Shown: positions 44,873 through 52,276, counted from the first letter of the stretch. The stretch: DNA of 58,208 bases from Rhizocola hellebori (GCF_016862955.1 NZ_BONY01000057.1:1-58208); one strand, 5' to 3'. Notes: generated from the letters alone by a model not told the origin. Numbers and translations are program-made.

Positions 44873-45324
44873 GCGCCCCTCCGTAGAGTCTCGGTGTTGC
44901 CATAGCTCGAAACCGCCACTTTCGTGTGGACGCGCTTCGGCCGGTAAGGTAGATCGCTTCACAAGCACAGTCCAGAGGCGCCTCGCCTTCGCACGGTCTT
45001 CGTTGAAACCCCGGGATGACTTCCACGGGGCTAGCGGATTTGGCTGTCGGATCAGGCAGATTGAACCCTATCGCACCGTCGATGCACATAGGGGGCAGGT
45101 TCGACGCCGCCGCCTTCGTCCAACACGGACACATCGTGATCACCGACAGATACCTAGCCAGTCGTTGCCTATGGCCGATCCGATGTCGCAGATCCATCCG
45201 GGACAGTCCGAGAATCCCGAGATCGCTTGCCTGTTAAGACATTCTGTCGTTAGCTTCCTCCTATCCACAGCCGCCGAATTGATGCTCGTCATCTTTTCGG
45301 CCTGAGAAATGGGAAGGAGGAACA
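44873..45324. other. Divergent intergenic stretch upstream of the RiPP precursor
   Basis: 452 bases between the NB-ARC regulator and the RiPP precursor. It holds the thymidylate-kinase-like fragment and the strong ribosome site GGAAGGAGG of the precursor. I could not point to an operator or a promoter with confidence. Confidence 0.5.
45016..45180 (+). pseudogene. Thymidylate-kinase-like fragment
   Basis: The plus strand here encodes FDAAAFVQHGHIVITDRYLA followed by SRC. This resembles the DRY/S motif region of dTMP kinases (G-x-I-V-I-x-DRY-x-x-S). Only about 45 residues are recognisable; the P-loop and the C-terminal half are missing, and the frame ends soon after. It is probably a broken gene that once stood in this gap. 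Confidence 0.35.
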
Positions 45325-45525
45325 GTGAAGGTGAACACTCCTGCGGTGACATCGATCGCCGCACGGTTGGCCAGTAATGCACTCCAGCAGCACATGTACG
45401 CGGCCCCGACGACCGTGGCCGAAGAGTGCAGGTCTCCTGGTGAGAGCTGCTGGTGGGACTCGGACTGCTGCAACGGCCCGCCCACCCCGTCCTACTGCGA
45501 ATGGTGGACCTGCCGCAAGGCGTAG
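45325..45525 (+). CDS. Knottin-like RiPP precursor peptide
   Basis: 66 residues from GTG 45325, with a strong GGAAGGAGG four bases upstream. The N-terminal part (residues 1-31, with IAARLASNALQQHMYAAP) is a leader without hydrophobic export signal, so it is not Sec-secreted. The C-terminal part has six cysteines at 35, 42, 48, 49, 58 and 63, spaced C-x6-C-x5-CC-x8-C-x4-C, and the segment PGESCWWDSDCCNG is typical of inhibitor-cystine-knot peptides. Thr30 lies at position -2 if the core begins at Ala32; Glu40 would then be residue 9, so a lasso-type macrolactam ring is possible. Trp43, 44, 60 and 61 make it aromatic-rich. The first gene of the cluster. Confidence 0.85.
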   Translation: MKVNTPAVTSIAARLASNALQQHMYAAPTTVAEECRSPGESCWWDSDCCNGPPTPSYCEWWTCRKA

Positions 45526-45550
45526 CACGAAACTGCTTCACGGGTCGTCA

Positions 45551-45574
45551 GGCGGCGAGTTCTTCCTCGCCGCC
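45551..45574 (+). promoter_or_regulatory. Hairpin between precursor and maturation genes
   Basis: GGCGGCGAG (45551-45559) and CTCGCCGCC (45566-45574) form a 9-bp stem 26 bases after the precursor stop, without a T-tract. In RiPP operons such a partial terminator or stabilising stem raises precursor mRNA above that of the enzymes. Function here is inferred from position. Confidence 0.55.
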
Positions 45575-45626
45575 CTGGCGGCCCCACGATTTGCCAGACC
45601 CGGACAGAGCGGCGAGGAAGTTGTCG

Positions 45627-46007
45627 ATGTTGGTGAGCGCAGTGGTGACCGCGCGGGACTTTGTGCAGTCTGCTCGGCAAGACGATGGCAGCTATCGGCT
45701 CAACGATTGGCCACAAGTACGAACCAGGCGCGGACGGGGCCTCAATCCGCGCAAGGCAGTCACGCGGCTACGAGTGGCCCAGCGGTTGCTGATGGGTTTT
45801 CTCGACCCGGTGGAAGACGCCCTGTTTCTCACCGCAGGGTTACGGCGACTGGGCGTGCGGTCGTTGTTCCAGCTCGGGCGAGAACTCGCCCCGGGTATGG
45901 GACCCGCAGGCTTCTACGCATGGGTCGAATGCGCCGGCGAGGTCGTGAGTACCTCTCTACCTGTTCACGAGGAGTACATCGTGGTCCATCGCTCGGCGGA
46001 AGGTTAA
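45627..46007 (+). CDS. Lasso B2-type (transglutaminase-like) leader peptidase homologue, catalytic residues replaced
   Basis: 126 residues from ATG 45627 (CGAGGAAG upstream). The C-terminal half aligns by eye with the B2 transglutaminase-like peptidase: helix DALFLTAGLRRLGVRSLFQL and strand GFYAWVECAGEVVST. In active members the helix begins with Cys (CLxRSxALxxLLRRxG) and the strand reads HAWVE. Here the Cys position is Pro61 and the His position is Tyr97, so the Cys-His pair needed for hydrolysis is missing. It may be a scaffold or regulator, for example an RRE partner, or a repurposed enzyme. It is followed four bases later by the AsnB-like gene. Family-level confidence is moderate. Confidence 0.7.
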   Translation: MLVSAVVTARDFVQSARQDDGSYRLNDWPQVRTRRGRGLNPRKAVTRLRVAQRLLMGFLDPVEDALFLTAGLRRLGVRSLFQLGRELAPGMGPAGFYAWVECAGEVVSTSLPVHEEYIVVHRSAEG

Positions 46008-46011
46008 GAAG

Positions 46012-47481
46012 GTGCTCGGCGTAGCGGAAATTGTTGACGGCCTGCTGCGGTACACCGACCCAGACTTGAGCCTCGAGTCTTGTGGGGTAAGGACGCAACG
46101 CACAGCCACTTCGCTCGAGCTGAGCAGGGACCGCATCGGCGACGCCGTCTACTACCGCCTCGGCTATGGCCGGCTCGAATGGGGCGTTGATCTTGAGGGA
46201 TTCGTGACCGGATCCGCCCTACCGGCCATCGATCCTGGCGCGCTGCTTCTCCTGGTCGAGGGGTACGCAGCTGCTCCCGACGCCGTCCCGATACCCGGCG
46301 TGCAGCGATTGTCAGTCGGGACGACCGTCCGGCTTGATGCGGCCGGCGTCACGGTGACCCGCCGTCCAGCTCCACTGCCGGCGAATGGTCCCGGTCTGGT
46401 GGATGCGGTGGGAGCGGCATTGCGGAAATTAGGCCCGCAGTACTCCATCGCCTACAGCGGAGGCGTCTCGTCGGCGTTCCTCGCGGCGTGCGCTCTGTCG
46501 GCAGGCCATCGACCCCAGCTCATCCATGCCGACTTCGGCCCGCTGTTCGCGAGGAAGGCACTGTCAGAGATCCGGGGTCTGGAGATCCAGCGGATCCGGA
46601 CCGATCTGTCGGAACTTCTTGACCGGCATCGGTTCACTGGCCCAAGGTTCCTGCCCCCGCTGCTGGACACCGAGGTGCCCAGGCTTCTGGCCGACAGGCT
46701 GGCTGAGGCCAACCACCATGTGGCGCTGGTCAGCGGTGGGCTGCTGGAGGACGTGGTGTCGGCCCGGCTTCCCGAGGTAAGCGTGGGCACGCGCGGCTGG
46801 CGGTTGCTGGCCTGCGAGCCATTCCACATTGCCGGCACGCTTGGTGGACTCGCGGAGGCCCGCGTCCTGTTGGGCAAAGGCGTAGTCTACGTGCCTAACG
46901 CGAGCCAGGACGCGCAGCCGGTGGCCGCGACACCACCGCCGTCTCCCACGGGCGGCAGCCGAGTGCCCGGGCTTACCGACGAAGGCAAACAGGCCCTTGA
47001 GTCGGCGCACCGTGCCGCCATGGCGGTCTGGAAGGAACACCTGGACGCCCTCGACCCGGTCCTTGGCCGGGTGGTGGCGGGCATTGAACAGCGGGGGCAT
47101 CCCGGGATCGCTATGCCGGCCCTCGATCCTGGAGTCATCGCCGCCGCCGGCGCACTCCCGGTCTCCAAAATCGCGAACATCCGGCAGGGCTCATTTCGAA
47201 ACCACCGCCCTTTATACGGCGCGCTCGCTGCCCTCGGCGTCAAGGACCTTCGCCAGGCGTCGCCCGCGTTCCGGCTGCGGCTGGGCGCCATACAGCACCT
47301 GCACCGCGAAAGGGAGAAGATAGTCCGGCAGCTGTCTCGTGAGTGTGCGCTCGCTGATCTTGGCCTCGTGCGGCCCCAGCCGCTCATCAACATTCTGCGC
47401 GACGGCACGACGCTCGCCGCGAATGCCTTGCCCCTTCTTCGGCTGGTGTGGGTCGACCAGTGGCTGCGAGACCACCGATGA
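46012..47481 (+). CDS. Asparagine-synthetase-like enzyme (lasso cyclase homologue)
   Basis: 489 residues from GTG 46012. The N-terminal 120 residues resemble the degenerate glutaminase-type half of lasso cyclases (YRLGYGRLEWGVDLEGF). The C-terminal half has the PP-loop ATP-pyrophosphatase motif YSIAYSGGVSSAFLAACALS at 144-163, then QLIHADFGP, a HVALVSGGLLEDVVSA segment at the place of the G-x-GGDE-x-F motif of AsnB, and KIANIRQGSFRNHRP near 380. In lasso biosynthesis this enzyme adenylates a Glu/Asp side chain and joins it to the N-terminal amine. The usual Asp of SGGxDS is Ser here and GGDE is changed, so the chemistry may differ. It overlaps the next gene (ATGA). Confidence 0.8.
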   Translation: MLGVAEIVDGLLRYTDPDLSLESCGVRTQRTATSLELSRDRIGDAVYYRLGYGRLEWGVDLEGFVTGSALPAIDPGALLLLVEGYAAAPDAVPIPGVQRLSVGTTVRLDAAGVTVTRRPAPLPANGPGLVDAVGAALRKLGPQYSIAYSGGVSSAFLAACALSAGHRPQLIHADFGPLFARKALSEIRGLEIQRIRTDLSELLDRHRFTGPRFLPPLLDTEVPRLLADRLAEANHHVALVSGGLLEDVVSARLPEVSVGTRGWRLLACEPFHIAGTLGGLAEARVLLGKGVVYVPNASQDAQPVAATPPPSPTGGSRVPGLTDEGKQALESAHRAAMAVWKEHLDALDPVLGRVVAGIEQRGHPGIAMPALDPGVIAAAGALPVSKIANIRQGSFRNHRPLYGALAALGVKDLRQASPAFRLRLGAIQHLHREREKIVRQLSRECALADLGLVRPQPLINILRDGTTLAANALPLLRLVWVDQWLRDHR

Positions 47482-47711
47482 CGACACCAAGACTGGCTCG
47501 GCATGTCACTCTCACCCGGCTGCCCTATGGCGGCGCGGTTTTGGTCTGTTCGCTCACGCTGCGGCTAGCCGAATACGGCGAGACTGACGCCGACATCCTC
47601 GGCCGATTGCTAGCCGACGCCACAGCCGCCAGCGACGGCGAGCGGGCAGCGCGCCTGACCAAGCATCTGCTCGAGTCCGGATGGCTCGTGTTCGACCAGG
47701 AACCCCGATAA
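47478..47711 (+). CDS. PqqD-like RiPP recognition element (B1)
   Basis: 77 residues from ATG 47478, whose start overlaps the AsnB-like stop. The layout is that of a discrete PqqD/RRE wing-helix domain: beta-strand VTLTRLPYGGAVLVCSLTLR with a GG turn, a helix in ADILGRLLADATAASDGERA and ARLTKHLLESGWLVFD at the end. In lasso and other RiPP clusters this protein binds the leader peptide and presents it to the enzymes. Placed between the cyclase and the redox gene it fits that role. A ribosome site AAGGAG for the next gene overlaps its end. Confidence 0.75.
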   Translation: MTTPRLARHVTLTRLPYGGAVLVCSLTLRLAEYGETDADILGRLLADATAASDGERAARLTKHLLESGWLVFDQEPR

Positions 47712-47722
47712 AGGAGTTAGCC

Positions 47723-48517
47723 GTGCTGTCTACGCTGACCGACATACTTGTGGCGGTTCTAGCCGGTCCGCTTCTGGCAGCTGGCTTTGCGAAGCTTTGG
47801 GCCTCCCCTGCCAGCCTCGAATGGCCAATATCCAGTGGCCCACTGCGAGCCCCGCGCGGGCCCCGTATTACCGGCGGAGCTGAACTCGTCGTGGCCGCCG
47901 CGATGGTCATGCTGCCCGGGAGGTGGGCCGCAGTTCTCGCTGCGGTGGCATACGCCGCGCTTGCCTGCATCGCTTACGGCATGCGCGGCCAAAGGTGCGC
48001 ATGCTTCGGGGCGACCGCTCTTGCTACCGTTAGCTGGGTCCACATTGGAGCGAACACCGCCGGTGCCCTCGCCTCGGTGGGCGTCGCCGCGCTGGCGAGG
48101 ACTGACGGCGGGCAGCCGGCGCCGCGGGTCGCGGTGGCGCTGCTGGCCGCGGTCGCCACGTGGGGCATCCTGTTGGCGGCAGGCCACCGGCGCAGGAACA
48201 CACGAGCGATCCCTTCTGCGTGCGCGGAGCGGATCAGCGGAGTGCACCTGTTCATTTCCGAGGACTGTCCTTCCTGCCGATCGCTGAGCTACCTGCTGAG
48301 CATGATGGAGGCAGCACGTCTCAGCGCGGTCACGACGACGGTCATCGAGGCGGAACGCGAGATGCCGCAGGCGTTGCACGGTCTGGGGGTGCCTTCCGCA
48401 TTGCCGTTGGACGCGGCCGGAAACCCGATCTGTTCCCCGGTCAGTGGAATCGGGGCCGTGAAGATGCTGATCAACTCCATCACCATCGGCGCACCGGTGG
48501 GCGACCGTGGGCGATGA
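47723..48517 (+). CDS. MauE/DoxX membrane protein fused to a thioredoxin-like domain
   Basis: 264 residues from GTG 47723 (AAGGAG seven bases upstream). Four or five hydrophobic segments (about 4-22, 52-64, 68-86, 100-122 and 136-153) include the MauE-typical GQRCACFG with Cys92 and Cys94. The C-terminal domain (about 170-264) starts with GVHLFISEDCPSCRSLSYLL, a CxxC active site at Cys182-Cys185 of thioredoxin type, and continues with LPLDAAGNPICSP. MauE proteins support disulfide formation in other systems. Fusion to a thioredoxin-like domain suggests electron transfer across the membrane and disulfide making, which fits the six-cysteine precursor. Its 3' end overlaps the next gene by 11 bases. 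Confidence 0.8.
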   Translation: MLSTLTDILVAVLAGPLLAAGFAKLWASPASLEWPISSGPLRAPRGPRITGGAELVVAAAMVMLPGRWAAVLAAVAYAALACIAYGMRGQRCACFGATALATVSWVHIGANTAGALASVGVAALARTDGGQPAPRVAVALLAAVATWGILLAAGHRRRNTRAIPSACAERISGVHLFISEDCPSCRSLSYLLSMMEAARLSAVTTTVIEAEREMPQALHGLGVPSALPLDAAGNPICSPVSGIGAVKMLINSITIGAPVGDRGR

Positions 48518-50045
48518 CTTCGGACGTTTGCTGATCACCACGGACCACGCCCCGAGCGGCGTCGCCAGCGCAGTCATCTCAACGCCCGCGTTCCCACCTC
48601 TGGCCGAGTGCCGTCCTGAGGCGGTCCGATGGCGGAGCCTGAGGGTGTGCCCCGACCTGATCGGGTTGGTCCCCACTCGGGCACGTCCGGTCCAGATAGA
48701 CATAGAGCTGGCCGAGCAGAGCGAGCGGTGGACCATTCCGGTCGTCGACGTGCTGGCAAATACCCTCAGCTGGCACCCAGGCCGCCCGGTGGTGGCCGGT
48801 CTGGCGTTCGACGGCGCAAAGGTCACACCGTGGGTGGCTGACTATCAGACTCGCACAGTGCGGCGCTATACAAATATTAGGGCCGCCACATCGTTTACCA
48901 GCCAAGGCGGCAAGGGACATCCACCGCTTGTCTGGTGCGCTGAGAATCAGCTCGCATTGCTGATCGCCGCATCAGACTGCGCGCCGCCGTCTCCAGCGGC
49001 TGCCGGACCGACCTGGCGGCCAGCGGTGTATGAAGCCATCGGGCCCGGGTACGTCACCTTCGAGCCGGAACAGCGCGAGCTGGCGCTACTGGCAGCGGCG
49101 CGCCCGGCGGTTTACGACCTGGAAACCTCGAACATCACCGCGCTAGGCCCACCCCTGTTGATCCGGAGCCTGACACTGGCACCCGACGGCGACGCCCTTG
49201 TCATCGAGCATGCCGACAGCCAAGGCGAAAGCCCCGACGCCAACGGATTGCGGTGGAGCAGCTCCCAGTTAGACCTCGTCGGCACGAGCCGTAAACCGAT
49301 AGCCCCTGCTGCAGCCATGACCCAGCCGCCGAAGCCGGCAGCCAGCGGCTCGGCGGGGCTGGGGACGAGCCGGTCGGTGCAAGCAGATCGCGGGAGAGCA
49401 CGCGTCGACCTGCTTCCGGCCGACCCGGCAAATCCGCTGATCCTGTGGATCCGCAATGCCGGGTCGGGCCAGGTGCCACCGGCCACCGGCTGCGCTACCG
49501 CCATCCTGGACCTAACTCTTGATTGGCCCGACGACGCCGACCCTGAGATGTTGCGCCGGCAGATCGTCACCGCCGTCAGGTCGGCATTGGCTATCGCTCG
49601 CAACGAGTACGCAGCAAGCCACAACGGCACAGTGGTCGTAGGCGGGCACAGCTTCGGCGCGACACTCGCCCTGTTCGCTCTCGCCCACGTAGCCGAGCTC
49701 GCGGGGGCGATCGCCCACAGCGGCTGCTACAACCGCACCCTCACGCCCACGGGTTTTCAGCACGAAAAGCGCGACTACTGGAGGGTTCCCACCATCTACC
49801 ATGCCTTCAGCGCATTGCATTTCGCCGACAGGCTCGACCGTCCGGTGCTCATCGTGCACGGCGCCGCGGATCTCAACCCGGCGACCACTCCTGACCAGGC
49901 GGTCGATCTCTACCGGTGCATAGTCGCCACGGGCGGCCGGGCGCGGCTGGTGTTGCTGCCCCATGAGGGGCACACCTTTCGGTACCGCGAGGTGTGCCAG
50001 GCCCTTGCCGTGGAGCACCAGTCCTGGCTGAGCCAATGGCGCTGA
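48507..50045 (+). CDS. S9 prolyl-oligopeptidase-like serine hydrolase
   Basis: 512 residues from GTG 48507. The N-terminal part (about 1-330) is beta-rich and probably a propeller; the C-terminal alpha/beta hydrolase has VVVGGHSFGATLALFALAHV with nucleophile Ser near 381, VLIVHGAADLNPATTPDQAV with Asp near 453 and LVLLPHEGHTFRYREV with His near 488. The propeller-hydrolase order is that of S9 peptidases, including lasso isopeptidases such as AtxE2. No signal peptide is seen. In this cluster, where the B2 protease seems inactive, it may remove the leader; alternatively it degrades the product, as isopeptidases do. Stop and next start overlap (TGATG). Confidence 0.8.
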   Translation: MGDDFGRLLITTDHAPSGVASAVISTPAFPPLAECRPEAVRWRSLRVCPDLIGLVPTRARPVQIDIELAEQSERWTIPVVDVLANTLSWHPGRPVVAGLAFDGAKVTPWVADYQTRTVRRYTNIRAATSFTSQGGKGHPPLVWCAENQLALLIAASDCAPPSPAAAGPTWRPAVYEAIGPGYVTFEPEQRELALLAAARPAVYDLETSNITALGPPLLIRSLTLAPDGDALVIEHADSQGESPDANGLRWSSSQLDLVGTSRKPIAPAAAMTQPPKPAASGSAGLGTSRSVQADRGRARVDLLPADPANPLILWIRNAGSGQVPPATGCATAILDLTLDWPDDADPEMLRRQIVTAVRSALAIARNEYAASHNGTVVVGGHSFGATLALFALAHVAELAGAIAHSGCYNRTLTPTGFQHEKRDYWRVPTIYHAFSALHFADRLDRPVLIVHGAADLNPATTPDQAVDLYRCIVATGGRARLVLLPHEGHTFRYREVCQALAVEHQSWLSQWR

Positions 50046-51826
50046 TGGGTCACCGTCGCCTCTCAAGACCATTGGCCTTCGCCATTCGGCTGGTTTGGTC
50101 TGCCGACCGCCGCAGCCTGATTCAGGTGCTGTCGATACAGGTCGGGATGGCGGCCGGGCTGATGGGTGTTCTCCTGCTCATGCGCAGCCTGCTCGGCGAC
50201 GTCCTGGCCGCTGGGTCGCGCAGCACCACGCTCGGTTTGGCTCAGGTGGGCCCTACCATGATCGCCTTGGTCGCGTTGGGCTCGGTCAGTGGAATCCTGC
50301 GCATTGTCAGCAGCGCCCGGCAGCGAGTGCTCGCGGTGAAGGTCGATCAGCACATCATCTCCACGGTCCTGCGGGCCGCGGCACAGGCGGAACTGTCCGA
50401 ATTTGAGAATCCTCATTTTCACAACCGCCTGCAGCGAGCCGTGTTCGCCTCCCGATCCCAACCCGTCACCGTGATCACGGCCATGCTGGCCGCTGCGCAA
50501 GCTGCGCTGACGATCGCGGCGGTCAGCACCGCTTTCGTCATGATGGTGTGGTGGTTGCTCCCGTTGGCTGCGCTGGGTGCGCTGCCAATCTTCCGGTCGG
50601 CGAGGCAGGAGCGTCAGGCCAGCTACGACCTGAACCACCAGTGGGCCGAACAGCGGCGAATTCGGCAGTACCTCGAACGGCTCCTGACCGGGCGAGACGA
50701 GGCGAAGGAGCTAAGGGGGCTGGGGCTCGGTGACCTGTTGAGGGCTCGGTGGGCAACCGAGTACAGCAAAGAGATCGACGACATGATCGCGATGCACCGA
50801 CGCAACACGCGCCGGCGCATCCTGGCCCGGCTGTCCTCTGACGCAGCGATGATCGCCATTATGGGCGCGATGGTCGCGCTGGCCGCTTCGAAACTCGTGA
50901 GCGTTCCCACCGCGGTCGCCGCGCTGGCCGGCCTTTGGCTCCTATCCAACCGCGTGCAGATGGTCGGCGGCATCCTGAACGGTGTCGGCGAATCGATTCT
51001 CTACCTTGACGATCTGCGTAGCTTCGCGGAGTCGCCGGCGCCGGGTCCCTATCCGTTGGCCGCTGGGCCTTTCACTGTCCTGCGCGTCGCGCAGATCAAA
51101 TTCGCCTACCCGGGCTCAGCCCGCCCGGTCCTGAAAAATGTCAGCATCACCCTGCGCTCAGGAGAGATCACGGCGCTGGTGGGGGTCAACGGCTCAGGCA
51201 AGACCACGCTCGCCAAGATCCTTGGTGGCCTTTACCAGCCGGACTCGGGCTCGCTGTGGCACGACAACACGACAGTGTCCGACCTGCGTACGCTGCGGGC
51301 CGGGACAGCGATGGTATTCCAGGACTTCGTCCAATATCGACTGTCGGCTGCCGAGAACATCGCCTTCGGCTCCCCGGGCAATCCCGTCGACATGGACCGG
51401 ATCGTCGCCGCCGCGCATCAGGCTGGGGCACATGACTTCATCGCCAACCTTCCGCGCGGGTACGACACTTTGCTGAGCAGCGAGTTCACCGGTGGTTCGG
51501 ACCTATCGCTAGGACAATGGCAGCGGCTGGCCCTCGCTAGGGCGTTCTATCGCGACGCGCCATTCGTGATCCTCGACGAACCGAACGCCTCGCTTGATCC
51601 ACAGGCCGAAGCCGCTCTCCTTGCCAGCATCCGTGACCTGTTCTCCGGGCGGACCGTGTTGCTGATCTCGCATCGGTTCTCCAGCGTGCGCGGCGCGGAC
51701 AAGATCTACGTACTGGACGACGGCCAAGTGATCGAGGAGGGTACCCATCAATCCTTGATGGCGGCAGACGAGACCTACGCCCGCCTCTTCCGCCTCCAAT
51801 CCGAGGCTTACCAAGAGGTTGCTTGA
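50045..51826 (+). CDS. ABC exporter (fused membrane and ATPase domains)
   Basis: 593 residues from ATG 50045, whose TGATG couples it to the S9 gene; ATG 50036 is also in frame. Five or six transmembrane segments occupy about 20-320. The ATPase has Walker A GVNGSGKTT near 380, Q-loop AMVFQDFVQY, a signature LSLGQWQR in place of LSGGQ and Walker B FVILDEP, then SHRFSSV. This is the McjD/LagD-like half-transporter type, acting as a dimer, that exports lasso peptides and other RiPPs. There is no N-terminal C39 peptidase. It is the last gene of the coupled RiPP operon. Confidence 0.85.
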   Translation: MGHRRLSRPLAFAIRLVWSADRRSLIQVLSIQVGMAAGLMGVLLLMRSLLGDVLAAGSRSTTLGLAQVGPTMIALVALGSVSGILRIVSSARQRVLAVKVDQHIISTVLRAAAQAELSEFENPHFHNRLQRAVFASRSQPVTVITAMLAAAQAALTIAAVSTAFVMMVWWLLPLAALGALPIFRSARQERQASYDLNHQWAEQRRIRQYLERLLTGRDEAKELRGLGLGDLLRARWATEYSKEIDDMIAMHRRNTRRRILARLSSDAAMIAIMGAMVALAASKLVSVPTAVAALAGLWLLSNRVQMVGGILNGVGESILYLDDLRSFAESPAPGPYPLAAGPFTVLRVAQIKFAYPGSARPVLKNVSITLRSGEITALVGVNGSGKTTLAKILGGLYQPDSGSLWHDNTTVSDLRTLRAGTAMVFQDFVQYRLSAAENIAFGSPGNPVDMDRIVAAAHQAGAHDFIANLPRGYDTLLSSEFTGGSDLSLGQWQRLALARAFYRDAPFVILDEPNASLDPQAEAALLASIRDLFSGRTVLLISHRFSSVRGADKIYVLDDGQVIEEGTHQSLMAADETYARLFRLQSEAYQEVA

Positions 51827-51874
51827 CAACGGCGGTGAATGAATACATCATTCCACTAACCGAATAGTGAAATG
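51823..51874 (+). promoter_or_regulatory. Promoter and operator of the GntR/ABC operon
   Basis: TTGACA (51823-51828) overlaps the stop of the exporter gene, with a 4/6 CATCAT-type -10 seventeen bases later. An inverted repeat CATTCCACTA (51849-51858) and TAGTGAAATG (51865-51874), 9 of 10 bases matched, covers the region just before the GntR start. Such repeats are YtrA-type operators, so autoregulation is likely. The transcript would be nearly leaderless. Confidence 0.55.
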
Positions 51875-52276
51875 ATGGTTGTCGTGATCGACTTTCACCT
51901 TGCGCGGGCATCTGGCGTACCGACCTACCAGCAAATCGTCAACCAGGTGAAGCACTCCTTGCGGCTCGGCGTCCTAAAGCCAGGCGATCGACTGCCAACG
52001 GCCAAGGAGGTCGTGTCCAGACTCGCGATCAACCCCAACACAGTGCTCAAGGCATATCGGGAGCTGGAGCGTGACGGCCTCGTGGAGGCACGTCCTGGGC
52101 TGGGAACATTCGTTCGGCGATCCCTGGGAAGCGGGTCGGTGACGGACAAGGCCAACTTATCCCGCGACCTGACGGAGTGGGTGCATGCGGCGCGCAAGGC
52201 AGGGCTGGACTGGGAAGACGTTGAGGCGCTCATCACCTCTGTAGTCACGAACTCGATGCGGAAGGAAGTTGGATGA
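51872..52276 (+). CDS. GntR-family regulator, YtrA subfamily
   Basis: 134 residues (ATG 51872; GTG 51884 is an alternative). The winged HTH is complete: GVPTYQQIVNQVKHSLRLGV, LKPGDRLPTAKEVVSRLAIN and PNTVLKAYRELERDGLVEAR, then PGLGTFV. The short C-terminal helix pair in place of a ligand domain marks the YtrA subfamily, whose members repress a linked ABC transporter and respond to cell-envelope antibiotics. It is coupled to the next gene (ATGA overlap). The neighbouring RiPP cluster makes self-sensing an attractive inference. Confidence 0.9.
   Translation: MMVVVIDFHLARASGVPTYQQIVNQVKHSLRLGVLKPGDRLPTAKEVVSRLAINPNTVLKAYRELERDGLVEARPGLGTFVRRSLGSGSVTDKANLSRDLTEWVHAARKAGLDWEDVEALITSVVTNSMRKEVG

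Noticed and set aside
45325-45525. Reading the precursor as a lanthipeptide
   Set aside because: There is no LanM, LanB/C or LanC-like gene nearby, and the neighbouring enzymes are of lasso and redox type, so disulfides fit better than lanthionines.
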